From positions 1 to 26,428 of IMG/VR virus record IMGVR_UViG_3300023178_000226: DNA of 26,428 bases; one strand, written 5' to 3'. Positions 14,084 to 20,259 of the stretch are shown here, piece by piece (the first letter of the stretch is position 1; each line of letters opens with the position of its first letter). The DNA is from a virus. A program made the position numbers and the translations under genes. Below the pieces are notes generated by a model. That model was not told where the DNA came from, made no database searches, and was given only the letters and a program-made list of their open reading frames with translations.

Positions 14084-14497
14084 ATGGCTTATTCAGATAA
14101 AGTTTTAGACCATTACGAAAATCCAAGAAATGTGGGTTCATTGGATAAAAATGATCCAACTGTTGGTACTGGTATGGTTGGTGCTCCTGCCTGTGGTGAT
14201 GTAATGAAGTTGCAGATACAAGTCAACGATGAAGGAGTTATCACTAATGCGAAGTTCAAGACTTACGGCTGTGGCTCAGCGATTGCAAGCTCGTCTCTTG
14301 TCACTGAATTACTCAAGGGAAAGACGCTTACAGAAGCAGAAACAATTAGAAATTCAGCAATCGCAGAAGAACTATCTCTGCCACCTGTTAAAATCCACTG
14401 TTCAGTTTTGGCGGAAGATGCGATAAAATCAGCAATACAAGATTATAAAAAGAAACAAAGTCAAAAAGACCTATCTATACCAGTTGTAGGAGTATAA
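14084..14497 (+). CDS. iscU: Fe-S cluster scaffold protein IscU
   Basis: 137 aa. Cluster ligands fall at the same residue numbers as in E. coli IscU: Cys37 and Asp39 (APACGDVM), Cys63 (YGCGSAIASSS), and Cys106 (KIHCSVLAEDA). The chaperone-binding motif LPPVK is at 99-103. HscA/HscB recognition is therefore kept, so it can work with the host cysteine desulfurase and chaperones, none of which is encoded in this window. The tail after residue 120 is somewhat longer than in E. coli. It follows the A-type carrier in the same transcript. Confidence 0.95.
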   Translation: MAYSDKVLDHYENPRNVGSLDKNDPTVGTGMVGAPACGDVMKLQIQVNDEGVITNAKFKTYGCGSAIASSSLVTELLKGKTLTEAETIRNSAIAEELSLPPVKIHCSVLAEDAIKSAIQDYKKKQSQKDLSIPVVGV

Positions 14498-14676
14498 TGA
14501 AAACACTTGACCATACCTGTCATAATTGTCAATCTGAGTTTGCAATTAATTATATAGAAACTGTATGTGAATCTGACCCATCCTTTTGTCCATTTTGTGG
14601 TGAATACTTGGTGCTTGATGAGGACCTAAATAAAAGTATGAACAACACTTATGGAGAGGATGAGGAAGAATATTGA
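14497..14676 (+). CDS. 59-aa zinc-ribbon protein
   Basis: 59 aa with two Cys pairs, CHNC (8-11) and CPFC (31-34, followed by Gly), plus a Cys at 24. This is a zinc-ribbon layout with an acidic C-terminal tail. It overlaps the iscU stop by TAATG and the next start by TTGA, so it is part of the chain. Such ribbons may bind nucleic acid or protein; no specific family is recognised. The metal could also be Fe given the neighbours, but CPFCG is typical of Zn. Confidence 0.7.
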   Translation: MKTLDHTCHNCQSEFAINYIETVCESDPSFCPFCGEYLVLDEDLNKSMNNTYGEDEEEY

Positions 14677-15134
14677 GTTGGACATATAATGGTAAAGAAT
14701 TTACTGAGGAACACATTGGCGAATATTTTGGTATCGTTTATCTTATAACAAACCTACAAACAGGCCGCAAATATGTTGGCAAAAAGTTTTTCACACAGGC
14801 AGCTCGCCGACAAATCAAAGGCAAAATAAAGAAAACGAGAAAACCGTCCAATTGGTTATCATATTGGGGTAGTAATAAAATACTCCAAGAAGATGTAGAA
14901 AAACAAGGTGAGGAAAAATTCACACGAGAAATTTTACATTTGTGTAAAACAAAAGGTGAATTATCTTATTGGGAAACATACGAAATATTCAATCGTCACG
15001 CTTTAAGAACTGATGAATACTATAATGATTGGGTTAGTTGTAAAGTAAGAAAGAACCACCTTGAGAAGAAGCCGGATTCTATTAGGTTTGCTCCTAAACT
15101 TAAACGCTCACAAAATACAAGACCTTATCATTGA
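14673..15134 (+). CDS. GIY-YIG nuclease-like protein
   Basis: 153 aa. The N-terminal GIVYLITNLQTGRKYVGKKF (19-38) is a GIY-YIG core, with Tyr and the following Lys/Arg region. NWLSYWGSNKIL and ILHLCKTKGELSYWETYEIF contribute the expected helix and catalytic Glu. The family makes DNA strand breaks in homing, repair or restriction; here the domain is free-standing with no clear DNA-binding extension, as in T4 Seg-like relatives. The TTG start at 14673 is supported by GAGGAAG about 5 nt upstream and by the 4-base overlap. No ATG is available before the core. Whether it is a homing nuclease is unknown. Confidence 0.75.
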   Translation: MSWTYNGKEFTEEHIGEYFGIVYLITNLQTGRKYVGKKFFTQAARRQIKGKIKKTRKPSNWLSYWGSNKILQEDVEKQGEEKFTREILHLCKTKGELSYWETYEIFNRHALRTDEYYNDWVSCKVRKNHLEKKPDSIRFAPKLKRSQNTRPYH

Positions 15135-15320
15135 ATGGACTTAGATAAAGAAACAATACCTTTTTGGTATGATGTTGATGAATATACACCAAGGGTGATT
15201 ATATATAAAAAACCACCTGAACCAATATATTTAATTGAGAAAGATGGTAGAATTTATATAAAGAATTTTTCAACGATTGTTGAGGAATTGGACCTGGAGC
15301 TACCTCAGCACCGGACATAA
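15135..15320 (+). CDS. Small hypothetical protein
   Basis: 61 aa, starting directly after the GIY-YIG gene stop. It is aromatic- and acid-rich (DKETIPFWYDVDEY) with a short beta-like stretch PIYLIEKDGRIYIKNFSTIV. No Cys, no signal, no membrane helix. The family is not recognised. Its contiguity with the neighbour is the main support. Confidence 0.5.
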   Translation: MDLDKETIPFWYDVDEYTPRVIIYKKPPEPIYLIEKDGRIYIKNFSTIVEELDLELPQHRT

Positions 15321-15357
15321 GCTATGTATAAAATATTGCTGCTCGGAATAGGTAATA

Positions 15358-15633
15358 ATGAACGAAGATATCAAAAAAGATATAGAAAAAGAAATAAGAA
15401 CTTGGCATCCAGTCATAAGAGACTATTGGTGGGTTAAATTTTCTAACTACAAAGGCAATATATTATTATTCGTTGGCTCTATTATTACAGGTGAAACAAT
15501 GACCAGATATTTTACTGACGAAAATAATGCTGTTTATTTCATCAATTGGTTATTTCACCAAGACCCATCTCTTCCGCTCAATACAAAAGAACCAAAATTG
15601 CCTAAAACTCGCTTGACAAAAAAATCAAAATAA
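15358..15633 (+). CDS. Hypothetical protein with a Lys-rich tail
   Basis: 91 aa. A charged N-terminal helix (NEDIKKDIEKEIR) precedes an aromatic-rich alpha/beta part (WHPVIRDYWWVKFSNYKGNI, ILLFVGSIITGETMTRYFTD) and a basic C terminus. The hydrophobic segment ILLFVGSII is short and reads as a beta strand rather than a membrane helix. The family is not recognised. It ends within the next promoter: the -35 box lies inside its last codons. Confidence 0.5.
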   Translation: MNEDIKKDIEKEIRTWHPVIRDYWWVKFSNYKGNILLFVGSIITGETMTRYFTDENNAVYFINWLFHQDPSLPLNTKEPKLPKTRLTKKSK

Positions 15634-15641
15634 TATATAAT
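15613..15641 (+). promoter_or_regulatory. Perfect-consensus sigma70 promoter, start codon 5 nt after the -10
   Basis: TTGACA (15613-15618), an exact 17-nt spacer and TATAAT (15636-15641) make a perfect consensus promoter. The ATG of the next gene is at 15647, 5 nt after the -10, so transcription should begin at or within the first codon. No ribosome site is present. It likely drives the small-gene cluster as a host-polymerase early promoter. Confidence 0.85.
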
Positions 15642-15646
15642 CCACG

Positions 15647-15883
15647 ATGATAAAAAACGAAACTACATTTGTGTTTTGCATTAAGTGGTTATCAACAATT
15701 GGTGCCTGCGGTTGTGCATTTGCAAGTGCAATGGACTGGTATCCACTTAATGTGTGGTTAGGTTGCCTTGCAGGCATAGGTTGGGTTTATATTGGTTATC
15801 TATGGAAAGAATCGAGTATTATTATAATTAATGTAATGATGGCAGTTATTTACGGTGCAGGTATAATTAGGTCGTTTATATGA
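15647..15883 (+). CDS. Small polytopic membrane protein
   Basis: 78 aa with two or three hydrophobic segments (about 9-27, 34-50 and 56-76). The pattern KW-x-ST near the N terminus and the regular spacing of helices resemble the 75-aa protein at 17588-17815, so the two may be distant paralogues. Similar small membrane proteins occur in marine T4-like phages. It begins right at the predicted transcript start. Three Cys lie in the first half. Function unknown; candidates include a membrane-remodelling or superinfection-exclusion role. Confidence 0.65.
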   Translation: MIKNETTFVFCIKWLSTIGACGCAFASAMDWYPLNVWLGCLAGIGWVYIGYLWKESSIIIINVMMAVIYGAGIIRSFI

Positions 15884-16026
15884 TTTCTGATGATGAGGCT
15901 GAAAAAATAATTGAAGACATGGAATATCTATACGGCAAATTACCTAATCCAATCCACGAACCTAAGCGTTCATTATTTTACTTAAAAATGTATAATTATT
16001 ACCTAAAACGAAAAGGTAAGGTATAA
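15880..16026 (+). CDS. 48-aa hypothetical protein
   Basis: 48 aa: an acidic start (MISDDEAEKIIEDMEYLYG), then a basic aromatic helix (RSLFYLKMYNYYLKRKGKV). It starts by ATGA overlap with the membrane protein gene. The opening resembles a short conserved phage protein that begins MISDEEAE, known to me only as an unnamed family. The stop overlaps a late promoter box. Confidence 0.6.
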   Translation: MISDDEAEKIIEDMEYLYGKLPNPIHEPKRSLFYLKMYNYYLKRKGKV

Positions 16027-16035
16027 ATATTGACA
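16022..16035 (+). promoter_or_regulatory. T4-type late promoter box fused to a TTGACA
   Basis: TATAAATA at 16022-16029 is identical to the T4 late promoter -10 consensus. It is followed immediately by TTGACA (16030-16035), but with only a poor -10 (TTAAAT, 16053-16058) 17 nt later. The next gene starts at 16081 with AAGGA at 16068-16072. A late-type start near 16035 would give a leader of about 45 nt. Confidence 0.55.
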
Positions 16036-16080
16036 AAGACCAAAAGTCTAATTTAAATTATTTCTCAAAAGGAAAATAAA

Positions 16081-16236
16081 ATGCCAGGTTATCAATCAAG
16101 CGGCACAGAAGCCTTACTGGAACTTGCCCAAACAAAACTCAACGAAGACAAAGCCAAAGAAGAGCTTGAACAGTTTTCTAAATCTAAAAAATCAGAAATG
16201 GAGAGAATGGTCGAAGCTTTTTCTGACTGCGGTTAA
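16081..16236 (+). CDS. 51-aa hydrophilic helical protein
   Basis: 51 aa. After MPGYQSSGTEALLELAQ it is a highly charged helix (NEDKAKEELEQFSKSKKSEM) ending in a Cys-Gly. AAGGA ribosome site is 8 nt upstream and a late-type promoter precedes it. It ends 4 bases before the next ATG. No family recognised. A longer overlapping frame from 16124 is rejected in its favour because this one has the ribosome site and ordinary composition. Confidence 0.6.
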   Translation: MPGYQSSGTEALLELAQTKLNEDKAKEELEQFSKSKKSEMERMVEAFSDCG

Positions 16237-16240
16237 TCAT

Positions 16241-16387
16241 ATGAAATTATATTTGCCTCTTTTATTACTCATTTGTGTTATTATTGGTATAGTTAAAGTT
16301 CAAGGTAGAACACGAATTGAGGAAAATAAAATTAGTGTTGAAAGTGAAGAGTGGCGCTCAACCATCACACCCATATATGATGAATGA
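16241..16387 (+). CDS. 48-aa single-pass membrane peptide
   Basis: 48 aa with one N-terminal membrane helix (MKLYLPLLLLICVIIGIV) followed by a charged tail of about 28 residues. Positive charges just after the helix (KVQGRTR) suggest the tail is cytoplasmic. The ATG at 16241 follows the previous stop by 4 bases. Its C-terminal codons overlap the start of the next gene. Function unknown. Confidence 0.6.
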   Translation: MKLYLPLLLLICVIIGIVKVQGRTRIEENKISVESEEWRSTITPIYDE

Positions 16388-16619
16388 TGCTAACAATGTT
16401 ATTAGTATATTAGATAGAATAAAGAATTCAAAATTTTACGAGGTTGATGTAAGTTTTGCACACCCGTATAAACTCCCAAAAAATATACCTTTTGAGGTAT
16501 TAATTAATGATGGTGAAGCCAAATTTAAAGTTTTGGCAGCTAATGAAGACGAAGCACATATTAAAGTGTTTGAGTATTTAAACAGCATAGATGATGATCC
16601 TTATGACCAAACAACATAA
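16377..16619 (+). CDS. Small hypothetical protein
   Basis: 80 aa from ATG 16377 (a second ATG follows at 16380); the frame is open from TTG 16317 but that start would overlap the previous gene by 71 bases. The sequence reads as a compact alpha/beta domain: SILDRIKNSKFYEVDVSF, then IPFEVLINDGEAKFKVLAAN, then EDEAHIKVFEYLNSI. The latter resembles a short substrate-like strand-helix unit seen in other phage small proteins. No catalytic motif. Unknown function. Confidence 0.55.
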   Translation: MMNDANNVISILDRIKNSKFYEVDVSFAHPYKLPKNIPFEVLINDGEAKFKVLAANEDEAHIKVFEYLNSIDDDPYDQTT

Positions 16620-16755
16620 AAGAATAAAACAAAGAATCGCCACACAATACGCATTGTTTCGTGGTGATTTGCCATATGGCCACAAAGTAGAAAAAGATAA
16701 AACAAAATACAATCGCAAGGTTAAACACAAGGAGAATTTAGATGTTGTTGAGTGA
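16603..16755 (+). CDS. 50-aa basic protein
   Basis: 50 aa, strongly basic: KQHKRIKQRIATQYALFRGD, then PYGHKVEKDKTKYNRKVKHK. The KTKYNRK motif recurs, as I remember it, in small proteins of marine T4-like phages. The gene overlaps the preceding one by 17 bases and the following one by 14. Likely a nucleic-acid or ribosome-associated peptide by charge alone. No ribosome site stands out, so coupling to the upstream gene is probable. Confidence 0.6.
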   Translation: MTKQHKRIKQRIATQYALFRGDLPYGHKVEKDKTKYNRKVKHKENLDVVE

Positions 16756-16996
16756 TGATGCTAAAAAAAGAATTATTGGTGCCATGACAGAAATGAGTGG
16801 TAGTATGTTAAGAGTTGAAGCAGAAAAAGATTTACAGAAAACGATTATTAATGATTTATTTGAAGAATTAAAGATTCCTAAAAAAGTTCTAGGTAAAATG
16901 GCAAGAGTTTATCATAAACAAAACTTTGCAGAAGAAAAAGCTACACACCAAGAATTTGAAGAACTATATCATATCATAACCGGAACAAATGATTGA
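16742..16996 (+). CDS. DsbA-like double-stranded DNA-binding protein (probable)
   Basis: 84 aa, soluble and helical. The arrangement MTEMSGSMLRVEAEKDLQKT, then LFEELKIPKKVLGKMARVYHKQN resembles T4 DsbA (89 aa), a protein that binds double-stranded DNA near late promoters and helps late transcription. The ribosome site AAGGAG (16730-16735) supports the ATG at 16742. Identification rests on remembered motif similarity (RxEAEKDL and ARVYHKQN), so it needs a profile search. It fits a genome that carries T4-type late boxes. Confidence 0.55.
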   Translation: MLLSDDAKKRIIGAMTEMSGSMLRVEAEKDLQKTIINDLFEELKIPKKVLGKMARVYHKQNFAEEKATHQEFEELYHIITGTND

Positions 16997-17204
16997 GTGT
17001 TGGAATCAATATATTGAATTGGCTAAAGAACCTTTACCATCATCAATTGATTATCATTTGTGGTTTTGGTTTATAGTAGGTAACACATTACAATTTATTC
17101 CATTGATTAAATGGATAAACACAGATTGGCCTAACGAGACTGGTGAAGAATGGGTGACCAGATGTCGTAATTTTGATAAACAAGATAGTTGGTGGAAATT
17201 ATGA
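16989..17204 (+). CDS. Small aromatic-rich protein, possibly membrane-associated
   Basis: 71 aa. The middle is hydrophobic and aromatic (DYHLWFWFIVGNTLQFIPLI), followed by a Trp-rich polar end (WINTDWPNETGEEWVTRC). The hydrophobic part could form one membrane helix. It starts 8 bases inside the previous gene and ends by ATGA overlap with the next. No family recognised. Confidence 0.55.
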   Translation: MIECWNQYIELAKEPLPSSIDYHLWFWFIVGNTLQFIPLIKWINTDWPNETGEEWVTRCRNFDKQDSWWKL

Positions 17205-17371
17205 ACATTAAATACAAGAAAACAAAAAAATGTGCGGTCTGTGGTAAAAAAGACCAAAAAGAAAAATATATCACCCTAACAAAACAAAAAATAAAAGTGG
17301 GTGATAGATTGAAAATATTAGAAGAAGTTATTTTATGTGAAGAGTGTGCTACACTCGGAATGGGAGTATAA
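17201..17371 (+). CDS. 56-aa zinc-ribbon protein
   Basis: 56 aa from ATG 17201, which overlaps the previous stop (ATGA). Two Cys pairs, CAVC (near residue 11) and CEEC (near residue 47), are separated by a basic beta-rich loop (KYITLTKQKIKVGDRL). This is a treble-clef/zinc-ribbon layout. An upstream TTG at 17189 is in frame but less likely. It ends two bases before the next start. Function unknown. Confidence 0.65.
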   Translation: MNIKYKKTKKCAVCGKKDQKEKYITLTKQKIKVGDRLKILEEVILCEECATLGMGV

Positions 17372-17372
17372 T

Positions 17373-17591
17373 ATGATTGATATGTTTGAAAACTCACAAC
17401 AAGAAGGTCAAATTTATGATTACATTGATGACCTAGGATTTTATGCAAGTAATCCAGAAGAAGGATGGGCTCATAAAAAGAAAATGTATGAGATTATTTG
17501 GGAACTACAATCTCAAATGAAAACTCTTCCTACATTTGCAGAAGAAAAACAGTGGGTCAAAGATAGAAAAGAAACACTAGGTATCAAATGA
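17373..17591 (+). CDS. Small acidic hypothetical protein
   Basis: 72 aa from ATG 17373, supported by GGGAG at 17362-17366; the frame is open further upstream, but that would run through the previous gene. Acidic N-terminal half (MIDMFENSQQEGQIYDYIDD), then a Trp-containing helical half (KKKMYEIIWELQSQMKTL) and a basic end. No motif or family recognised. Confidence 0.55.
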   Translation: MIDMFENSQQEGQIYDYIDDLGFYASNPEEGWAHKKKMYEIIWELQSQMKTLPTFAEEKQWVKDRKETLGIK

Positions 17592-17815
17592 CCTTTGATA
17601 TCAAATGGATTTCAACCACTTTATTAATTGGTGGTGCAACAGCATTATCACTCAAGGTTCAAAACTTTGAGTATTGTTTTCCAATATTTGTATTAGCACA
17701 TACGATATTGGCTTATGAATTTAGTATGAGGCATAAAAATCTGCCTCTGTTTATACAGAATTGTTATTTTATTGGACTTAATTCTATTGGCGCTTATGTC
17801 TGGCTTATAAAATGA
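17588..17815 (+). CDS. Small polytopic membrane protein, relative of the 15647 gene
   Basis: 75 aa with three hydrophobic segments (about 8-20, 27-44 and 56-74). KWISTTLLIGGATALSL aligns in style with KWLSTIGACGCAFASAM of the protein at 15647-15883, so they look like diverged copies. Starts by ATGA overlap and ends by ATGA overlap. Unknown function; small paired membrane proteins of this kind are frequent in marine T4-like phages. Confidence 0.6.
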   Translation: MTFDIKWISTTLLIGGATALSLKVQNFEYCFPIFVLAHTILAYEFSMRHKNLPLFIQNCYFIGLNSIGAYVWLIK

Positions 17816-18213
17816 GATATCGTTATATTCCAGAGCAACTTGAGGCAATAAATACAGATACAACTAAAATAAACGAATTCAAAGAAGATGGTGCGTTAAA
17901 ACTTTTATTCAAATACGCTTTTGATCCTGAATATAAGTTTCTGTTACCTGAAGGTGACCCACCCTTTACACCCGATCCTAACGAGATTGGTGAGACACAT
18001 GGTCTATTTAAACCAGAAATACGAAAGCTCTATGTCTATACAAAAGAGAACCCGAACATGGAGCCTTTCAAAAGAGAAATGCACTTTATAAGTTTGCTTT
18101 CCGATATTCATATTTCAGAAGCAAAAATTTTACTGGCAATAAAGGACCAAAACTTGGGAAAATTATATCCTAATATTACTCATCAATTAGTTAAGGAAGC
18201 GGGCCTCTTATGA
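17812..18213 (+). CDS. DUF6433-family protein
   Basis: 133 aa. The conserved part is the C-terminal half: KPEIRKLYVYTKENPNMEPF, then KREMHFISLLSDIHISEAKI, then LLAIKDQNLGKLYPNIT. This is the pattern of DUF6433, a soluble protein present in nearly all T4-like phages and of unknown function. ATGA overlap with the membrane protein gene before it and with the gene after it. It strengthens the T4-like assignment. Confidence 0.85.
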   Translation: MRYRYIPEQLEAINTDTTKINEFKEDGALKLLFKYAFDPEYKFLLPEGDPPFTPDPNEIGETHGLFKPEIRKLYVYTKENPNMEPFKREMHFISLLSDIHISEAKILLAIKDQNLGKLYPNITHQLVKEAGLL

Positions 18214-18425
18214 CCAATGTCATATCTATCCGAGATAAAATTAATGAGAAAATGAATCTACTTGAAAGATATGTAGAACTTAATCTACATCAAGTGGATC
18301 AATATCGTGTCCGAAAGTTGCTTGAAGAAATACATAAATATTATTCTCTACTAGAACCCGAAGACAGACAATATGTTGATATCATTGACGATATTGTTGG
18401 AAGGAATAATGACAAATGGTTTTAA
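18210..18425 (+). CDS. Small helical protein (paralogue of the next gene)
   Basis: 71 aa, helical and charged. The core VDQYRVRKLLEEIHKYYSLL is related to VDDVGVRQKLHHILNFYRDR of the following 56-aa protein, with matching QVD, VR, L and Y positions. Coupled to DUF6433 by ATGA, and its end overlaps the next start by 10 bases. No known family. Confidence 0.55.
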   Translation: MTNVISIRDKINEKMNLLERYVELNLHQVDQYRVRKLLEEIHKYYSLLEPEDRQYVDIIDDIVGRNNDKWF

Positions 18426-18586
18426 AAGACTGTAAAGAACTTGTAATGTTATTAAACAGTTTGATTGTTGATTTAAGAACTCACATATACCAAGTTGATG
18501 ATGTTGGAGTGAGACAAAAGTTACACCATATACTTAATTTTTACCGTGATAGGCTTGATAAGCTTGAAATAAAAGAAGATGATTGA
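18416..18586 (+). CDS. 56-aa helical protein (paralogue of the previous gene)
   Basis: 56 aa: KELVMLLNSLIVDLRTHIYQ, then VDDVGVRQKLHHILNFYRDR, and an acidic end. The second half aligns with the protein from 18210, which suggests tandem duplication. AAGGAATAAT upstream (18401-18410) could serve as ribosome site. The gene overlaps both neighbours by 8-10 bases. Confidence 0.55.
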   Translation: MVLKDCKELVMLLNSLIVDLRTHIYQVDDVGVRQKLHHILNFYRDRLDKLEIKEDD

Positions 18587-18713
18587 TAAATTTATTGATT
18601 TTATGATGCTCCTGTGTATTATAACACTAGCCTTTTTTATACTTCCCATTTATATTTCAGTGTATATTATTTGGAGAATATTGCATTTTATACTTAATTT
18701 GTTTTATAAATAG
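18579..18713 (+). CDS. 44-aa membrane peptide
   Basis: 44 aa and almost wholly hydrophobic: FMMLLCIITLAFFILPIYIS followed by VYIIWRILHFILNLF, which would form one long or two short membrane helices with a single Arg between. The ATG overlaps the previous gene by 8 bases, and AAAGAAGA serves as a weak ribosome site. It is last in the small-gene cluster, and its stop falls inside the late promoter of the tail fibre gene. Holin-like size, but function unknown. Confidence 0.55.
   Translation: MIDKFIDFMMLLCIITLAFFILPIYISVYIIWRILHFILNLFYK
18705..18712 (+). promoter_or_regulatory. T4-type late promoter for the tail fibre genes
   Basis: TATAAATA is an exact match to the T4 late promoter -10 box. 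A near match TATAAATC follows at 18716-18723. The tail fibre ATG is at 18747, with CAGGA at 18734-18738. A start about 6 nt past the first box would give a leader near 28 nt. Late structural genes follow directly, which is the expected context. Confidence 0.75.
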
Positions 18714-18746
18714 AGTATAAATCATACATTTCACAGGACTGAATAA

Positions 18747-20249
18747 ATGGCAATTCAACGAATTACTTCCGGTATACTTGAAGATGATATAACCATAACA
18801 GGAACACTAACGGGTAATGTAACCGGAAACTTGACTGGTGATGTGACTGGTAATTTAACGGGTGATTCTTTTGGTAATCACACAGGTGCCGTAACCGGTG
18901 ATGTGACAGGTAATGTAACTGGCACAGCGGCTACAATTACAACAACATTAGATATAGCCTATGGTGGTACAGGCGCAACCAGTTCAACATCAGCACTAGA
19001 CAATCTTCTACCTGGTGGCGAGGCTTCGGGATATGTCCTTAAAACCGGTGGTGCTGGTTCATATTATTGGGGTTCTGCTAATGTAACATCATCTAATACA
19101 TCGGTTGGTTCAATAGTAAATTCAACCAGAATCATAACAACAGCTACTGCTTCTCAAACCGTATTCACCACTCCAACTTATACACAAGGCGCTAACCAAT
19201 TAAGAGTTTACATCAACGGTGTGAGACAATTTCCAAGTGCTTATACAGAAACAAGTAATACATCATTTACTTTAAGTACAGGTGTTGCATCGGGAAGTGT
19301 TGTTTTAGCTGAAGTTGATGGTTATATTGATTATACTGTTAATGCTACCGATGTCATATTTTCACCGACAAGTGATGTAACAGCAAATAATGTTCAAGAT
19401 GCTATTGCAGAGGTTGGTTCAGACTTAACTAACCTAGTTGTTCAAACATCTGGAATTGCGGATGCTAATGTTACAACAGCTAAACTTGCTGATTCTGCTG
19501 TTACAACAGCTAAAATTGGTGATGGTGAGGTTACTGTCGCAAAAATATCAGCAACGGGCACCGCTTCATCTGGTACATTTTTAAGAGGTGATGGTGCTTG
19601 GCAAGCTGCTGGTGGTTTTTCCAATATGGAAGTGTTTACATCTCCAGGAACATGGACCAATCCAGGCCAAGTTACAAAGGTTAAAGTCACTGTTGTGGGT
19701 GGTGGTAGTGGATATTTTGTTCAACCAGGCAGTTGGCCCGTGGGAACTCAAACAACAACACCCGGTGGTACATCTTCTTTCGGTTCTTATTGTTCCGCTA
19801 CTGGAGGCACAGGTTGGAGCACAACCACACCTGCCACAGCTGTCATATCAATTGCTCCTGGTGGAGGTTTAGGTGGTGCTGGTACAGGTGGTGATTTAAA
19901 TATTCCGGGTACTCAATGGTTTGATTCATCAGGTAGTTTAAGTAATGTTCCTCGTGGCGCACCGCAACCTAGCGGTCCTCAAGATTTTAGTCGAGGCGGC
20001 GATACTTACATAGGAAGAGGTGCCTCTTCAACTTCAAATGCTGTGTATGGTGGCGGAGGTTGGACAGATGCCAGCGTATCTAATACTGGTGGTGGTTTTG
20101 GTGGTGCTGGTGGTGGAACAGCCATTGAAGTTATGGCAATACCAACATCGCCGGTTCCAATAACTGTTGGCTCAGCTGGTCCAAATCTAACAAGTCCCAA
20201 TGCCTCAGGTAGAGGTGGTGCCGCTGGTGTAGTAATAGTAGAATATTAA
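18747..20249 (+). CDS. Tail fibre / adhesin protein 1
   Basis: 500 aa. Residues 19-59 are a GxVTG repeat with period 4, likely a fibrous beta or triple-helical shaft, followed by YGGTGATS, a fibre motif. Residues about 140-215 look like a compact beta domain (LRVYINGVRQFPSAY). Residues about 240-285 are shaft repeats (TTAKLADSAVTTAKIGDGEV) ending in ISATGTASSGTFLRGDGAW. The C-terminal 200 residues are a Gly-rich domain that ends GAAGVVIVEY, like the glycine-rich receptor-binding tips of T4-type adhesins. It should bind the host surface. A T4-type late promoter lies just upstream. Confidence 0.85.
   Translation: MAIQRITSGILEDDITITGTLTGNVTGNLTGDVTGNLTGDSFGNHTGAVTGDVTGNVTGTAATITTTLDIAYGGTGATSSTSALDNLLPGGEASGYVLKTGGAGSYYWGSANVTSSNTSVGSIVNSTRIITTATASQTVFTTPTYTQGANQLRVYINGVRQFPSAYTETSNTSFTLSTGVASGSVVLAEVDGYIDYTVNATDVIFSPTSDVTANNVQDAIAEVGSDLTNLVVQTSGIADANVTTAKLADSAVTTAKIGDGEVTVAKISATGTASSGTFLRGDGAWQAAGGFSNMEVFTSPGTWTNPGQVTKVKVTVVGGGSGYFVQPGSWPVGTQTTTPGGTSSFGSYCSATGGTGWSTTTPATAVISIAPGGGLGGAGTGGDLNIPGTQWFDSSGSLSNVPRGAPQPSGPQDFSRGGDTYIGRGASSTSNAVYGGGGWTDASVSNTGGGFGGAGGGTAIEVMAIPTSPVPITVGSAGPNLTSPNASGRGGAAGVVIVEY
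18801..18923 (+). repeat. In-frame 12-nt tandem repeats in tail fibre gene
   Basis: About ten units of roughly 12 bases (form GGT AAT GTA ACC) code the G-[ND]-[VL]-T stretch, residues 19-59 of the fibre. Units differ mainly at third codon positions. The repeat could expand or shrink and so change shaft length. Confidence 0.75.
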
Positions 20250-20259
20250 GGATATTTAA

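Noticed and set aside
16124-16240. Longer frame upstream of the 16241 membrane peptide
   Set aside because: It overlaps the 16081-16236 gene, which has its own ribosome site and promoter. The upstream part is a Lys/Asn-rich shadow translation.
17131-17448. 105-aa minus-strand frame
   Set aside because: Covers several coupled plus-strand genes and has no ribosome site or recognisable motif.
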